NCBI GenBank assembly: GCA_028554755.1
Contig: JAPTOF010000014.1
Location: 992,001 to 1,056,000, forward strand
Source of the DNA: Cordia subcordata
Taxonomy: Eukaryota; Streptophyta; Magnoliopsida; Boraginales; Cordiaceae
Reading direction: 5' to 3'
DNA length: 64,000 bases
The translations under genes and the position numbers were made by a program. Position 1 is the first letter of the stretch. Every line of letters begins with the position of its first letter. A model generated the notes under the pieces. The model was given only the letters and a program-made list of their open reading frames with translations, searched no databases and was not told where the DNA came from. This document shows positions 33,948-44,857 of the stretch, piece after piece.

Positions 33948-33982
33948 TTTGCTTGAGGACATGCAAAGTTTAGGTTTGGGGG
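33948..33982 (+). other. Internal stem-loop and polypurine tract
   Basis: TTTGCTTGAGGACATGCAAA (5-bp stem; the perfect 7-bp version is in B and C2) followed by AGTTTAGGTTTGGGGG. In Athila/Tat elements this motif usually directly abuts the 3' LTR, but here it lies about 930 bp upstream of it. Confidence 0.65.
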
Positions 33983-34501
33983 TGTGGGAGTTTGGTTTTC
34001 TTGTTATATATCTTGCTTAGGGCAGATTGCATTCTGCATTTAAAAATAGTGAAAATTTTTCAAGTTTGATGCATATAGAGTCATTTATTTCTTTGTTGAT
34101 CATTGTGTTTCCTTTTGTGATTGACTATATTGATTTATGAAGATAAGAGGCATTGTGGGGAAATGAATGGAGTGGTTCGAAAACTAAGTCTTGGAGGGGA
34201 TGCCCTTCAAAGTTGTGGGGAGTGAGAACCTTGAAAGAATAACCCTTGTAGCCACCCCATAGCTTGGTAGGAAAGAGTGTTGGAAAAGGGTTGTTGATGT
34301 GAGTGCCCCTTCTTTGATTGGTTCTTGTTGATGTGCCTAAGCCTTTCTTTTTCTTTCTTTTTGTGAATACAAAACAAAGTATTAAAAGTTCAAAAAAAAA
34401 ATGAAAAAGGCAAAAAGGTGCAAAAATATATATATATAAAAAATGAAGTGAAAAAGAGGAAAAGCTAAAGGCACCAAAAAGTTAGTGAATAAGTGCATAA
34501 G

Positions 34502-34514
34502 TGACACAATGTCA
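34502..34514 (+). other. Conserved inverted repeat TGACA-CAA-TGTCA (E)
   Basis: Short dyad conserved in the spacers of A, C1, C2 and E. Role unknown. Confidence 0.5.
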
Positions 34515-34882
34515 ACTTAGCACAAGTTATCATCTTTGTAAATACGTGAATAAGGCTTTTTATAAGCCATTGTGTTTGTATATTCTCTCTTCTTATCTTT
34601 GAGGCTTGGTGCATGTTGGGGAGGCCATGTTAGTTGAGGGAACACGAAATATCAACATCCCGAGTGCGTGAGTTAGAATCCTAAGCTGGTGGTGGATTGG
34701 CTACTCGGGAAATTCCTACAAGGAACGAGACCCCTTATGAGTAGAGAGAGGATCCAAAGAGATTTGGGGATATCTCTCCACAATAGAAATGCCCCCTTAT
34801 GCTTCTTAGACTAACTTTGATAGAGAGTCAATCCTTTAGGCATTCCATCGTATCGACTTTAGAGATAAAATTTAAGATTGGG

Positions 34883-34902
34883 CTTGCTTGAGGACAAGCA
34901 AG
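34883..34902 (+). other. LTR-proximal stem-loop, copy E
   Basis: CTTGCTTGAGGACAAGCAAG: perfect 7-bp arms CTTGCTT/AAGCAAG with loop GAGGAC. It ends 4 bp before the truncated 3' LTR. The PPT that should follow is missing. Confidence 0.65.
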
Positions 34903-34906
34903 GAGA

Positions 34907-36753
34907 ACCTATATTTTAGAAGTGTTGAGTGCTCATAATGATGCATTAGTGTAGTGCTTTTGATAAAAATAGGCTTAAGCGTAAACAAATGTGTATATCG
35001 AGTTTAAGAGACAAATTGCTACACTAATTGCTTGTTTTCAATGATTTAAGTGAACTTTGGGTTAAGATCAAGATTGGACAATGAAAAGTGACGAAGATGG
35101 GAAATGCACGGGTCTAAGATAAAAGACCAGAGGCCGAAAAGACAAAGAATGGAGGAAGAAAGTCAACCGGACGACCAAGGAAAAGGAGCTGGTCGACCGG
35201 CCACTCTAGAGAGGTGCCAAAAATAGCCGGACGACCACCCCTCCAGAGCTGGTCGACCGGCCAGTCCAGAGAGCATCATTAAAAATCCGATCGGACTAGG
35301 TCCAGAGGTCGGTTGACCTAGACGGTCGACCGGCAATATGCTGAGAACATATAAATAGGGCCCGATTCTGCAGAAAAGGAGAGGACTTTTTGGAAGAATA
35401 ACACGCACTTCACACCTAAAATTCTCACACACTTAACCCTAGATCCCACCCATTTCACACACACTTTTCACACATTCCTCACTAAGAACCAAACTTGATT
35501 TGGAGGGTTCAGACATTTTGGAATCAAGTTTGCTCAAAAGCTTTGTACAAGATTAGCTAGGATAAAAGGGAAGCTTCATTATCTCTCTTTCATTCTATTT
35601 CCTATTATGATTGAGTAGACTTGTGTAGGGTGATTTAACTTATGTAATGGGTTAACTATATACTCTTATGATATGGGATATGATGGCTGTATATATATAT
35701 ACATGTTTTGAATTTTCTTGTTCAAATGGGTATTTTCTCATTCATGTCTAAGTGTTTGATAAAATGCCTAGATGAGTAACATGTGTATAAATTGAAGTTT
35801 GTTTGTTACTAAACAGATCTAATCCATGTTATAATCATGTGTATGTGTTTATATGTGGATGCTATGAAGTGGGTAATGCTTTTATTCATGTCTATATGTA
35901 TATTTGCATGCCCAGTGACGAGCATAACTTCAATAACTCATACATGTTGGTTGTTAATTATTTCTAATGGTATGAACTGAACATGACAATGTTTGGTAGT
36001 TGAATAGGTTCCATTATTCATGTGCACCTTGGCCTTGAACATGTATGAATGCACTAGCAAGTCAAATCCTGCTGTAGTGACCTTAGAATGACGAAGTATA
36101 ATTTAGGGCTAGTCTAGGCTGAGTCTCCTTTGGCTTTAAATCCAGCCAATAGGTTTCTGGATAGGTTTAGTCGACCTTAGCAACACTAAGTCTTGGCTTT
36201 AAATCCAGCCAAAGGTTTAGGCACTAAGGTAGGTTCATTCTAAGCCACCTAGGAAGTTAGTTAGTCACTCTTGAGGCCCTAGGTCATAAAGACCACGCCG
36301 TAGCTCTAGGAGGCACTGCCTAGGGATGGACCCGCACCGAGTCCTAGGGGGAAATTAGGATATTAACTAGCAACCTAGCTAAGAGCACTCATGATAGTTA
36401 GACATCATCCCTTAATCCCATAGCATTTGAGTATAGAATTACCCATTCATAAGTCGAAGTCACCCTAACCCCTTCTCAAGTGTTAGTTCCCTCTTGACCA
36501 ACTTGTGCTCCCATTTTTCATATTTATGGTTTAGTTTTATTTCCTTTACCTAGAGCTCCCGATAATCCAAAACCCAAAAAAAAATATGTCTAGTTTAGAT
36601 CTTTCTTTTTGGCACTTTCTAGAACACCAAGCATAGAATTCACCCACATTATTCACGCCTCCTTGTGGTTCGACACCCGCACTTGTATACTCTATATTGC
36701 ACGATCCGTATGCTTGCGGGTCTTTTAGAGCTTGCACTCAAAAGACGACACCA
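34907..36753 (+). repeat. Copy E 3' LTR (first 39 bp missing)
   Basis: 1847 bp. It aligns with the 5' LTR from 25625 onward; the terminal 39 bp of U3 and the adjoining PPT are deleted. It ends GACACCA before the TSD. TATA box at 35350-35357. The GGTCGACC palindromes persist but several arms have CpG-type changes (for example GCTGGTCGACCGG near 35189 and 35247). Confidence 0.92.
35350..35357 (+). promoter_or_regulatory. TATA box, copy E 3' LTR
   Basis: TATAAATA, as in the 5' LTR. Confidence 0.65.
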
Positions 36754-38386
36754 GAGCTCAATATAATGGAAAATCTAAACTAAATGCTAAACTAAAGAAA
36801 TGGAAGGGAAACGGGAATGCAAGCAACTTACGGATCTAACAAACGGAAAGGGGATTAGGGTGATTGCCATTTGACTATGGGTGATCTAATACATTTTTGC
36901 TATTGGATTAAGTGATGGTTTATGATAAAGGGATTGCTCTTACCTAGGATCCTAATTAGCCACCTAAATAAATGCTATGATTCGGTGTGGGTCTATCTCT
37001 ATGCACCGACCACCTAGAGTATAGCGTGGTCCTTATGACCTAGGCTATTAGGGATATCTAATAAACATCATAAGTGACATAGATTGAACCTACCATAGTG
37101 CCTAAACCATTGGTTGGGTTTAAATCCAAGACCTAGTGCCTCTAAGGTCAACTAAACCTAACTTAAAACCTATTAGCTGGGCTTAAAGCCAAAGGGGATT
37201 CTATTAGGGCTAGTTTTCAATTAAGCACCATTAATCAATCATCACATTAGTGGGATTTAGCAATTAAGTGCATGCATACATATTCTAAGCTATGGAATTC
37301 ATGGATACATTGACATACCCAATTACCAAACATATTGATATGCTTGAATTATACCATATTAAGCATTGAAAACCAATATGTATGTTATTGACGCTATGTT
37401 TGCTATTAAGGCATGCAAACACACACATAGCCATGTATAAATGAATTACCTACTTTATGTAATCATCATACATACACATAGACATGCTTGCATAAGGATT
37501 TGGAAGTGATTAATAGCAAATAAGCTTCATAATATATTTGCTACTTCACTTAGGCATATTGTCAAACACATAGACATGTAAGAAATTAGCCATTGACCAT
37601 AAAATCAAGGCAAATATATTAACCATCAATAATCCCATAACAATAATATATTTGATCAACCTATAATGCAAGCTTTAATCACCCTTAAAAGATATACTTG
37701 AACATGGAATAAAATAGGACAAAAGGGAAATAAGAGAACTCCCCTATCATCCTTGCAATCTTTATACAAAGCTTTGAGTAAATCTCCAATCCAAGTATTT
37801 TGAGCCACCCAAGTGTTTGATTCTACGTGGTAATGTGTATGGGTGAGTGTGTGTGAGGTGGTTGAGAGTTAGGGTTTTGTGTGTATGAGAATAGGTGTAA
37901 AGAGTATGTGAAAAGATTCCCTAAAAATTGTAGAAAAATCAGGGTTTTTATAGCAGTTTGCGCTTTGCTGGTCCACCTAGCAGGTCGACCGGCATTTGGG
38001 GATAGGTCAACTAATTGAATGGCTTGCTCTCTAGACTGACCAGTTGACCTAGCCGGCAAACCAGCAACTTTCCTAGGCCTGCCAATTCCTCAACTTTGCC
38101 TTCAAACATCACTTTTCACGCTTCGGGTCTTCTCTCTCGTGACCTGTACCCTTTAAGTCTTGATTTTCCATCCTAGTTCAAGCTCTTTCTCAACCCAAAA
38201 CTCTCCTAGGACATAAAAATAGTCATTTAGTGTAGTGTTTAACTATAAAACTCAACTATATACACTTAGCATTGCTTACACAACTATACCATAAGTACTA
38301 TAGTGATGCCATTGGATAAGCTCAAAATACCTCTAAAACATAGGAAAAATGTAGTGCAAACACACACGAAACCAAAACACATCAGT
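36754..38386 (-). repeat. Reverse Athila 5' LTR, remaining part
   Basis: Continues the LTR interrupted at 25585 (GAGCT is duplicated). It begins TGATGTGTTTTGG at 38386, so the whole LTR is about 1.82 kb. TATAAAAA on the reverse strand at 37945-37952; GGTCGACCGGC-type dyads upstream at 37968-38070. The first 5 bp to its right, GTTTT, would be its target duplication; the partner is lost. Confidence 0.88.
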
Positions 38387-39918
38387 TTTCTCCATTATAT
38401 CCCTCACTCTATTGCTTGGATACACTTAGCTATATAGTGGGCAAACTAGATTATAGGGCAAATTGAGGATTCTTGATTTAGTGTGTGTTCTTGGTGTTAG
38501 TGTATAAACCTGCATGCCCAAAAGAGAAGATATTCAAAGTGGCCCAAGAATTGGATCTTGCTCATCTAGTACTACATATAATACCAAGCAAACCTCAAAT
38601 GAATAATGTTCAAGGAATATCACAGACTGCCTACAATACCCATCCTTGAACTTTCTAGATAAGGAATATTCCTTTGGGATAAGGACACCCAAATATTCCA
38701 TATAATACACACACACACACACACTAAATATCTCTTATAGGGTCCCTGCTTATCTAATTAAGATATCTATGAATTATATTAAGAAGACCCGCATAATAAA
38801 TAATTCCTTTCTTAATTTTCCAAACTGATATCTTAATTAAGCAACCCACATATTAAAATCCTAAATTATGTATCCAATAGAGTAACAGATAGTGAAGAAA
38901 CCCAAAGATATAATTACCCTTTTATGACCAAAATGCCCTTGCCACTTCTTTGGCAAAACCGTGGCCTTTTTGACTTCAATCTACTCAACCAAAAGACCAA
39001 TGTTGCGCTTCAAGGATAATCATTGGCTAAGTAGGAACTTGTTACATAAAGTAACCTCTGTCTTTGACCAACCGAGTGAAATGACCAAAAGACCCCTCTA
39101 CTACACCCATAGTCAAGGTTGGTCTAAACACATACCATCACCTCCAAGACTACATTTGAAACCTTGGAATCTTTAGTCCAAAATATTGATCACCAATTAG
39201 TCATGGACTCTTCATCTAGGGAGTGACCCACAAGGCAAATGACCGATATACTCTTGAAGGATAATATCACTAGATCTAAATTTATGATGACAAAAAGGAC
39301 AAATCTAAGGGGGCACAAATACTACTGTTGCATATGCATGTCTTAATTGATTGGAATACAGCACCAATGTACGAGAAAGACAATCTTATCACACAAGACC
39401 TTTCCTCATGGGACATCAAAGTACTACAACCCAATTTCTTTAGTTCATCCACACACGCTCAAGATTAAAAGCATTAGTCACTTAGAAGCAGTGAGCATCT
39501 TGTCTTTTATATGCAATGGCACGATTCCAGAAGACATACTCACAATGGTTTTGTCTAATACATGACATACACAAGGAGTGAAGTTTGGAAAGACCCTCCA
39601 ATAATATAGATAGATCGCTTATATTGGGAGACTTGCCTATTATAACCTTATCCAGTAAGGCGTCGAACACTACCATTCGACTATGGACACCTTTTATGAA
39701 ATACCCAAAGTTAGACTTGGACCTACTGTGCATCTAGCCTGACTATGCATCCAAGTTATTAGTTTATGTTATTGGACTTTCACATAATGTATCACACACA
39801 TATACCAGAGACAATGTATATAAAGATGCTCATAAATATATACAATGATCAAATATCTAGTCCAATATCCATGTACATGTGGTCTTTAGGGCATACAATC
39901 TTGATAGTGTCCTATTCA
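38387..39918 (-). repeat. Copia LTR fragment
   Basis: Reverse-strand LTR related to the 15187 and 41533 families. From 39918 leftward it reads TGAATAGGAC and then TATGCCCTAAAG, with the shared GTCCAAGTCTAACTTTGG segment. Its U5 end is cut where the reverse Athila LTR inserted at 38386. Apparent ORFs of 60-80 codons are not conserved. Confidence 0.65.
38707..38724. repeat. (AC)9 microsatellite
   Basis: Simple dinucleotide repeat within the Copia LTR fragment. Confidence 0.85.
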
Positions 39919-40639
39919 CCTGAATTGTGTGGAGATGGTTAGACGTTGTGAGGATACCATCGAGTTTCTTCATTAGGGAGATCAGTCACGTCCTTTCTAG
40001 GGCTTTGTTTCCCGATAATAGTTTGTAACCCATTAGAATCCCCCCGATCATTTGCCTGCACTATCTGAACCCTCATCATTAACCCTTATTTCAAGACATA
40101 CGATGTCGGGTTGTCTCTAAATGCCTTCCCAATCATTTGGTTGACTATTTAATCATTTTCTTTGTCTACGAGCATGTGTAGTCAAACCGTCTTATTTTTC
40201 CTGACATGTGCTAACAACATGAATGATTTCTTTTTCTCAAAAGTGGGTATATGAAACACTATTTCGGCCACAATGCTTCACCTATCCTTTGTGTTAATCT
40301 AGGATTTTGAATTTTAAACCTTTTGGTGAGTTATATATATATAATGGATATTTCTTTTTCTATTCCTTTCTTTGCTTATTTTTGACTTTTTTATGCCTTC
40401 TACTCCTCTAAATCCTTTCTGTCTCTTAAAGGTTTTATTCGCTATCCCTGTGATTTTGCTGGCACTATAGTTTTTCTAACACTCAAGGTTTTCTTGAAGG
40501 GTTGGGTCGCTTCAATTGTTTGAGTGTCTGCTCTCTTTCTTCAGGTTTGCCTATTTCGAACTTACTCTTTACTCATTTGTAGTCTCTTTCATAATATCAT
40601 CTCTTTATCTTCTCAGGTTTCATCTTCATCACCTATTTC
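39919..40639. other. No recognisable feature
   Basis: AT-rich, stop-laden sequence with pyrimidine-rich runs (for example 40350-40620). It may be the upstream untranslated part of the ORF relic that follows. No terminus or repeat boundary is visible. Confidence 0.4.
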
Positions 40640-41532
40640 ATCTCAAATTTTTATGTCTAGTAGCCCTAACCATTTAAGAATAAATGAAAAAACCCATCAC
40701 CTCCTAGATCTTACCTCGAGGACTCTAGTGCTAAGGATTTCTTTGATTTCTCCGACACCTTTGATAACTTTAACTATCTTAAAAACCCTATAATGGACAT
40801 TCCTGCCTCTCTCAAAGAAGCCTTTACCCAAACATTTGGAATAACCTTTTTACTAGACCCCTTTAAGGCGAAATTTCTAAGGGAAAACGTAGCTTTAGGT
40901 ATGGATACCGACCTTAACACTGCTTTTGATGGCCTTGATGAAAATTTGGAAATCATGGCCCTACAATATTAGGCTACTAACATATGAGGCCATTTAGAGT
41001 AGCAGTTATGTTAGCCCTCCTCTTATCAAAAGGCATTACTTTCAGGAATCGATGAAGTTAGGGCATTGATCATGGAGGTGATGGTAATGGATCGAGGTCT
41101 CCAAAAGGTAATGTGGATGTGCTGGTAGCCTGTGCAATAGAAATGGTCAGTGCTGGTACCCTTTTAATTGTCTGATAAGAAAGTCATGCATTGATGAAAC
41201 AATATTAGAAAATATAGCTCTCTGTCAGGAGGGTCCCCATTGATTATGTCATTGGCTCCCTAGTGCTAACGAATACACATGCCAAGGCCAAGATAGAGAG
41301 ATAGCGTTCTATAAGAATTTCTTCACAATGGACCTGAGGTTGCCTATTTCTCCCTTTATTTGTGATTTTTTTAACCACTGTGAGATCTTCTCGGGCCAGT
41401 TATGTCCAAATTGCTAGGCTACTCTTGTTGGATAGTATTCATACCTTTAGGCTTATAGGCTTAAACTAAATGTCAACCTCTTTCGCTACATGTTTCACCT
41501 TGATCGCAATAGAGAGAATAGATGGTATTATA
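40640..41532 (+). pseudogene. Relic of 'putative gypsy-type transposon' ORF (PF04195-like)
   Basis: Forward strand, heavily decayed. Near 41300-41420 it reads AFYKNFFTMDLRLPISPFIC then FFNHCEIFSGQLCPN, which resembles the plant PF04195 domain (pattern FY..FF..G.R.P..PF......LAPN). Further on, LNVNLFRYMFHLDRNRENR leads to the solo LTR. An acidic Phe/Asp stretch (SAKDFFDFSDTFDNFNYL) lies near 40730. This domain is found in extra, often antisense ORFs of Tat-lineage Gypsy elements. Similarity was judged from pattern memory only. Confidence 0.5.
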
Positions 41533-43431
41533 TGTTAGGATTAGTATGCCCTAAAGCTCACTTGTACATGACATTTCGGATATGAAACAATGTATAATCA
41601 TATTTTTGTTAAATGGCATTATGAGTTTCTTACATATAATCTCTGTTATGTTTTATCGATGCATGTATGAAGGTCCTTTGACTTGCACTAATGACTTAGG
41701 TGTGCAGTGAGGTTGGACGCACAGCAGGTCCAAGTCTAGATTTAGTCACGTCATAAATTGAATCCATAACCAAATAGTAGTGTTGGGTACTCTACTGGGA
41801 TAAGGTTATATTGAGCAAGTCTCCTCTTTAAGGGTGATCTACCTAGGTCATTGGAGGACTTTCTGGATTTGTCTCAATAGTACGTGTGTCACGTATTGGA
41901 TAGGACCATTGTGAGTATGTTTTCTAGAGACATACTATCAAAGAAAGAAAACAAGACACTCACTGCTACGAAATGATCATTGCTCTTAATCTTGAGTATA
42001 TGTGGATGAACTAATGAAGTTAGGGTTTAGTACTTTGATTCACTGTGGGTGAGATCTTATTTTATTAGGATCAACAGCCTTGTGCATTGAGTGCTAAGTT
42101 CTAATTAATTAGAACATGCATATGCAAAATGGAATCTATGTGCCCCCTTTGGGATTGTCCAAATTTATCATCTGAATCTAGATCTAGTGATACTACCTTT
42201 ATAGGTGTGTCTGTCACATGGCTTGAGGGTCGCTCCTGAGATCAAGAGATTCCATGACCAAGGATGGTTGGCAATTGGACAAGAAACCCAACGGAAAAAG
42301 ATACAGCTAAGGAGGTGATAGTACACAGGCCAAATGACCGATCTTAGCTGTGTGTATACATAGAAGGGCATTATGGTTAGTTATTTAGTAGGTCAAAGAC
42401 AAAGTTCACATTATTTTGTGATAAGCTTTTGGGTAATGACAATTATTCTTGGAGTGCAACTTTGATCTTATGGTGGAATAGATCGGAGTTAAAAATAATT
42501 ATTATGTCGCCTAGATCGGGCAAGGATATTTTTAATTATTTTTGGAATCCAATGATAATTGTGTCTTCTTGGTCCCTTCCCTAGTTGAAATGACTTTGAG
42601 AGAGTAATCTTGAAAGAGCAAATTCCATATTGTGGTAATAGACTTATTGGGCCAAAGCTTGAAATTGGGTTTGGGCTTTCTTTAAAGTCCAAGATAACCT
42701 AATTAGGCTAGGATGGTTTCCTAATGGGCTTGGGCCTCCACATGGATTATGGACTATGTGTTGGACTTGGAAAATGGGCTTGGCCTAAGTCTTCCAAGAC
42801 AACTGGACAACTTGCAAAATACTACAAAAACCAAGTGGACAACTTGCACAAGTCTTCCAAGACAAGATTGACAAGTTACATAAAGGAAATACTACATGGA
42901 AATTTTCTCCCACATTGAAAGTTTAGCAACTTTGGGTGCCAAGGTTCTCTCTATAAATAGATAAGACCCTACACCTTTTATGTATTCCACTTTGTAGTTG
43001 ATTTCTTCCTTTTTGGCAAGAAAATACTACAACACATAGTACACACTTATTGTGTGATTTTTGCTCTAGTTTTTCAAGAGCATATTACTTTGCTTCTTCC
43101 CACACAAGAGGCTATTCTCTCAAGATAAGTCTCTTTAATCATAGGGAAGAAGACTGGGGAATTGCTTATTGTGACACCCTTGTAGTAAATTTTTGGTGGC
43201 CTTGTTCATGAACGAGAACAAAGCTCGTGACCGGTTTTAGCTTCATCAACGGCTCCACGCTTCAAGAGGTTAGCTTTATATATTTTTGCAAGTACTAGTT
43301 ATATTCTATATGTGCTTGAGCATGTTCTTGTGTGTGTAATGTGGTTATTTTATTTTCCTAGCATGTTTTCTTAGTTATAATTTAGAAAATATGGACTAGG
43401 ATACACCACACTTAATAATATCGATCCTACA
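41533..43431 (+). mobile_element. Copia solo LTR with TSD TTATA
   Basis: 1899 bp, TGTTAGGATTAG to GATCCTACA, with TTATA on both sides (41528-41532 and 43432-43436). Same family as 15187-16999. TATA box at 42952. A local repeat ACAAGTCTTCCAAGACAA-type unit near 42790-42870 lies in U3. No internal region remains, so it formed by LTR-LTR recombination. Confidence 0.93.
42952..42959 (+). promoter_or_regulatory. TATA box of Copia solo LTR
   Basis: TATAAATA followed by GATAAGACCC. In the sister LTR (15187) the same position reads CTATAGATAGG, so that promoter is weakened. Confidence 0.65.
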
Positions 43432-43600
43432 TTATATTGCTACTAGAGCATATCAGGTCATTCTAAGAGCGAACCTCACCTAACAAAGAGAATGGCATTA
43501 AAGATACATTTTCATAAATTGTCACAGCCATTGGAGAGTCAATGTTAAATGGTCCTAGTTGAATGTTCATCAGGGGATCTAGTAAGAACTTGATAAAGCT
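43432..43600 (+). pseudogene. PF04195-like relic, continuation after solo LTR
   Basis: The frame interrupted at 41532 resumes here: ...RWYY before and IATRAYQVILRANLT after, with a stop soon afterwards. This continuity supports the insertion reading. Decayed beyond 43500. Confidence 0.5.
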
Positions 43601-43649
43601 TTAAAGTTTACCCTATAAGAAAAGGAAAGATACGATCTAATCGCCATCG

Positions 43650-44683
43650 TGAGTACAAGCCTAAATAGCACACAAGCGCACGGGTTGCTTGTAATCCAAT
43701 GTGTGCGAGTGTAGGGTCGAATCCATGGGAAGCTTAACGTGTACAGCCTAAACTATGTGCATCCTAAAACCCTATGTGTTGGGTCCCTAAACTACGATCT
43801 TTTTGGTGTTTTTAGATTAAGGAGACCTCAAGAAAAAAACAACCAAATCTAAGGACAAGAAAAAAAATGGGGTGTATGTGCGAAATGGGGGAATCAAGCA
43901 ATTAAGAGGAATCTAACACATGGAAATAGGGGACTAGGGTGATTATGTCTTGCAAATGGATGATTACTACATTTTGTTAGGGTTGGTTGATGGATTAAAC
44001 TTGGTTGCTTTCATCAAGACTCCTAATTAACCTCTTGATTACACCCCAAGCCTCAAGTGTGGGTTTATCCTTAGGCGTCGACTAACCTAGAGCTACAGAT
44101 TAGTCTTTATGACTTAGGGCCATAGGGCTAGCTGGTTAGGATTCTAGGTGAGTTGGATTGATCTAACCCTAGCGTTTAAAACATTGACTGGATATAAAGC
44201 CAAGACCTAGTCCATATAAGGTTGACTAACCTACCCTAAAACCCATTAACTAGATTTAAAGCTAAAGGAGACTCGACCTAAATTAGCCATTAGTTATGCA
44301 CCACCGATCACCATCACAATAATGGAAATTAACAATTATGCACAAAGTAGACACATCTAGGGCATGGCATTCGATGATATATTGACCTATCCTATTACTA
44401 AGCACACAGACATACTTAGATTATGCCAATTTAAGTAATAACACCCAACATGTAAGCAATAGAAGGTTTTTATGCTATTAAGTATGCTAACACACATACA
44501 GACATGTATATGATCATACCTACTTCATGTAATCAACACACAAACACATAGACATGCTAGCATAATGATTTAGATATGGTTAATAGCAAAATAGACTTCA
44601 ATATACATATGCAACATCATTGAGACATTTCTACAAACACATAAACATGAATGTAAATTTGCCAGTCAGAACCCTAAGTACAA

Positions 44684-44721
<38 letters not shown>

Positions 44722-44857
44722 ATCAAATACCTGTAACAATATTTTAATAATCATCCATAATACAAGAGTAAATCAACCTACATAGCTCTAATGAGACATA
44801 AATTAACTTAGGATAAAAGAAAGACAGAATCTATCTACCCTTTTATCCGAAGCCACA
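43650..44857 (-). repeat. Athila LTR (C2-like family), U5/R part
   Basis: Reverse-strand LTR whose U5 end is near 43650. It stops at 44857 in TATCCGAAGCCACA and resumes at 48502, with 5-bp overlap (CCACA/CCATA). It contains an (AT)17 microsatellite. Confidence 0.8.
44686..44719. repeat. (AT)17 microsatellite
   Basis: Perfect AT dinucleotide run inside the LTR fragment; self-complementary, so a potential cruciform. Confidence 0.9.

Larger units (their letters stand above)
33494..34906 (+). other. Copy E 3' spacer (no env)
   Basis: 1.4 kb with no ORF of interest. Many Athila elements carry an env-like ORF here, but this one does not. Landmarks shared with A-D: AGCGCTACTAGGAGGCAACC (33555), stem-loop (33948-33967) with PPT TTTGGGGG (33975-33982), a purine tract (about 34372-34480), the inverted repeat TGACACAATGTCA (34502-34514), and a second stem-loop (34883-34902). 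The normal PPT next to the 3' LTR is deleted. Confidence 0.75.
25586..36753 (+). mobile_element. Autonomous Athila-type Ty3/Gypsy element, copy E
   Basis: 11.2-kb element flanked by the perfect TSD GAGCT (25581-25585 and 36754-36758). 5' LTR 25586-27483, PBS 27490-27507, leader, gag, protease, RT, RNase H, integrase, non-coding 3' spacer, 3' LTR 34907-36753. The protease DLGSSVN, RT FMDDF and integrase motifs place it in the Athila lineage. There is no envelope-like ORF. A sample of ~240 LTR bp shows about 7 mismatches, so it is fairly young, yet nine nonsense codons, two frameshifts and loss of the 3' PPT make it defective. It landed in the LTR of an older reverse element. Confidence 0.93.

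Noticed and set aside
15187..43431. The two Copia solo LTRs as the pair of one 28-kb element
   Set aside because: Each has its own matching flanking duplication (GGGT and TTATA) and the sequence between them is a mosaic of unrelated elements.
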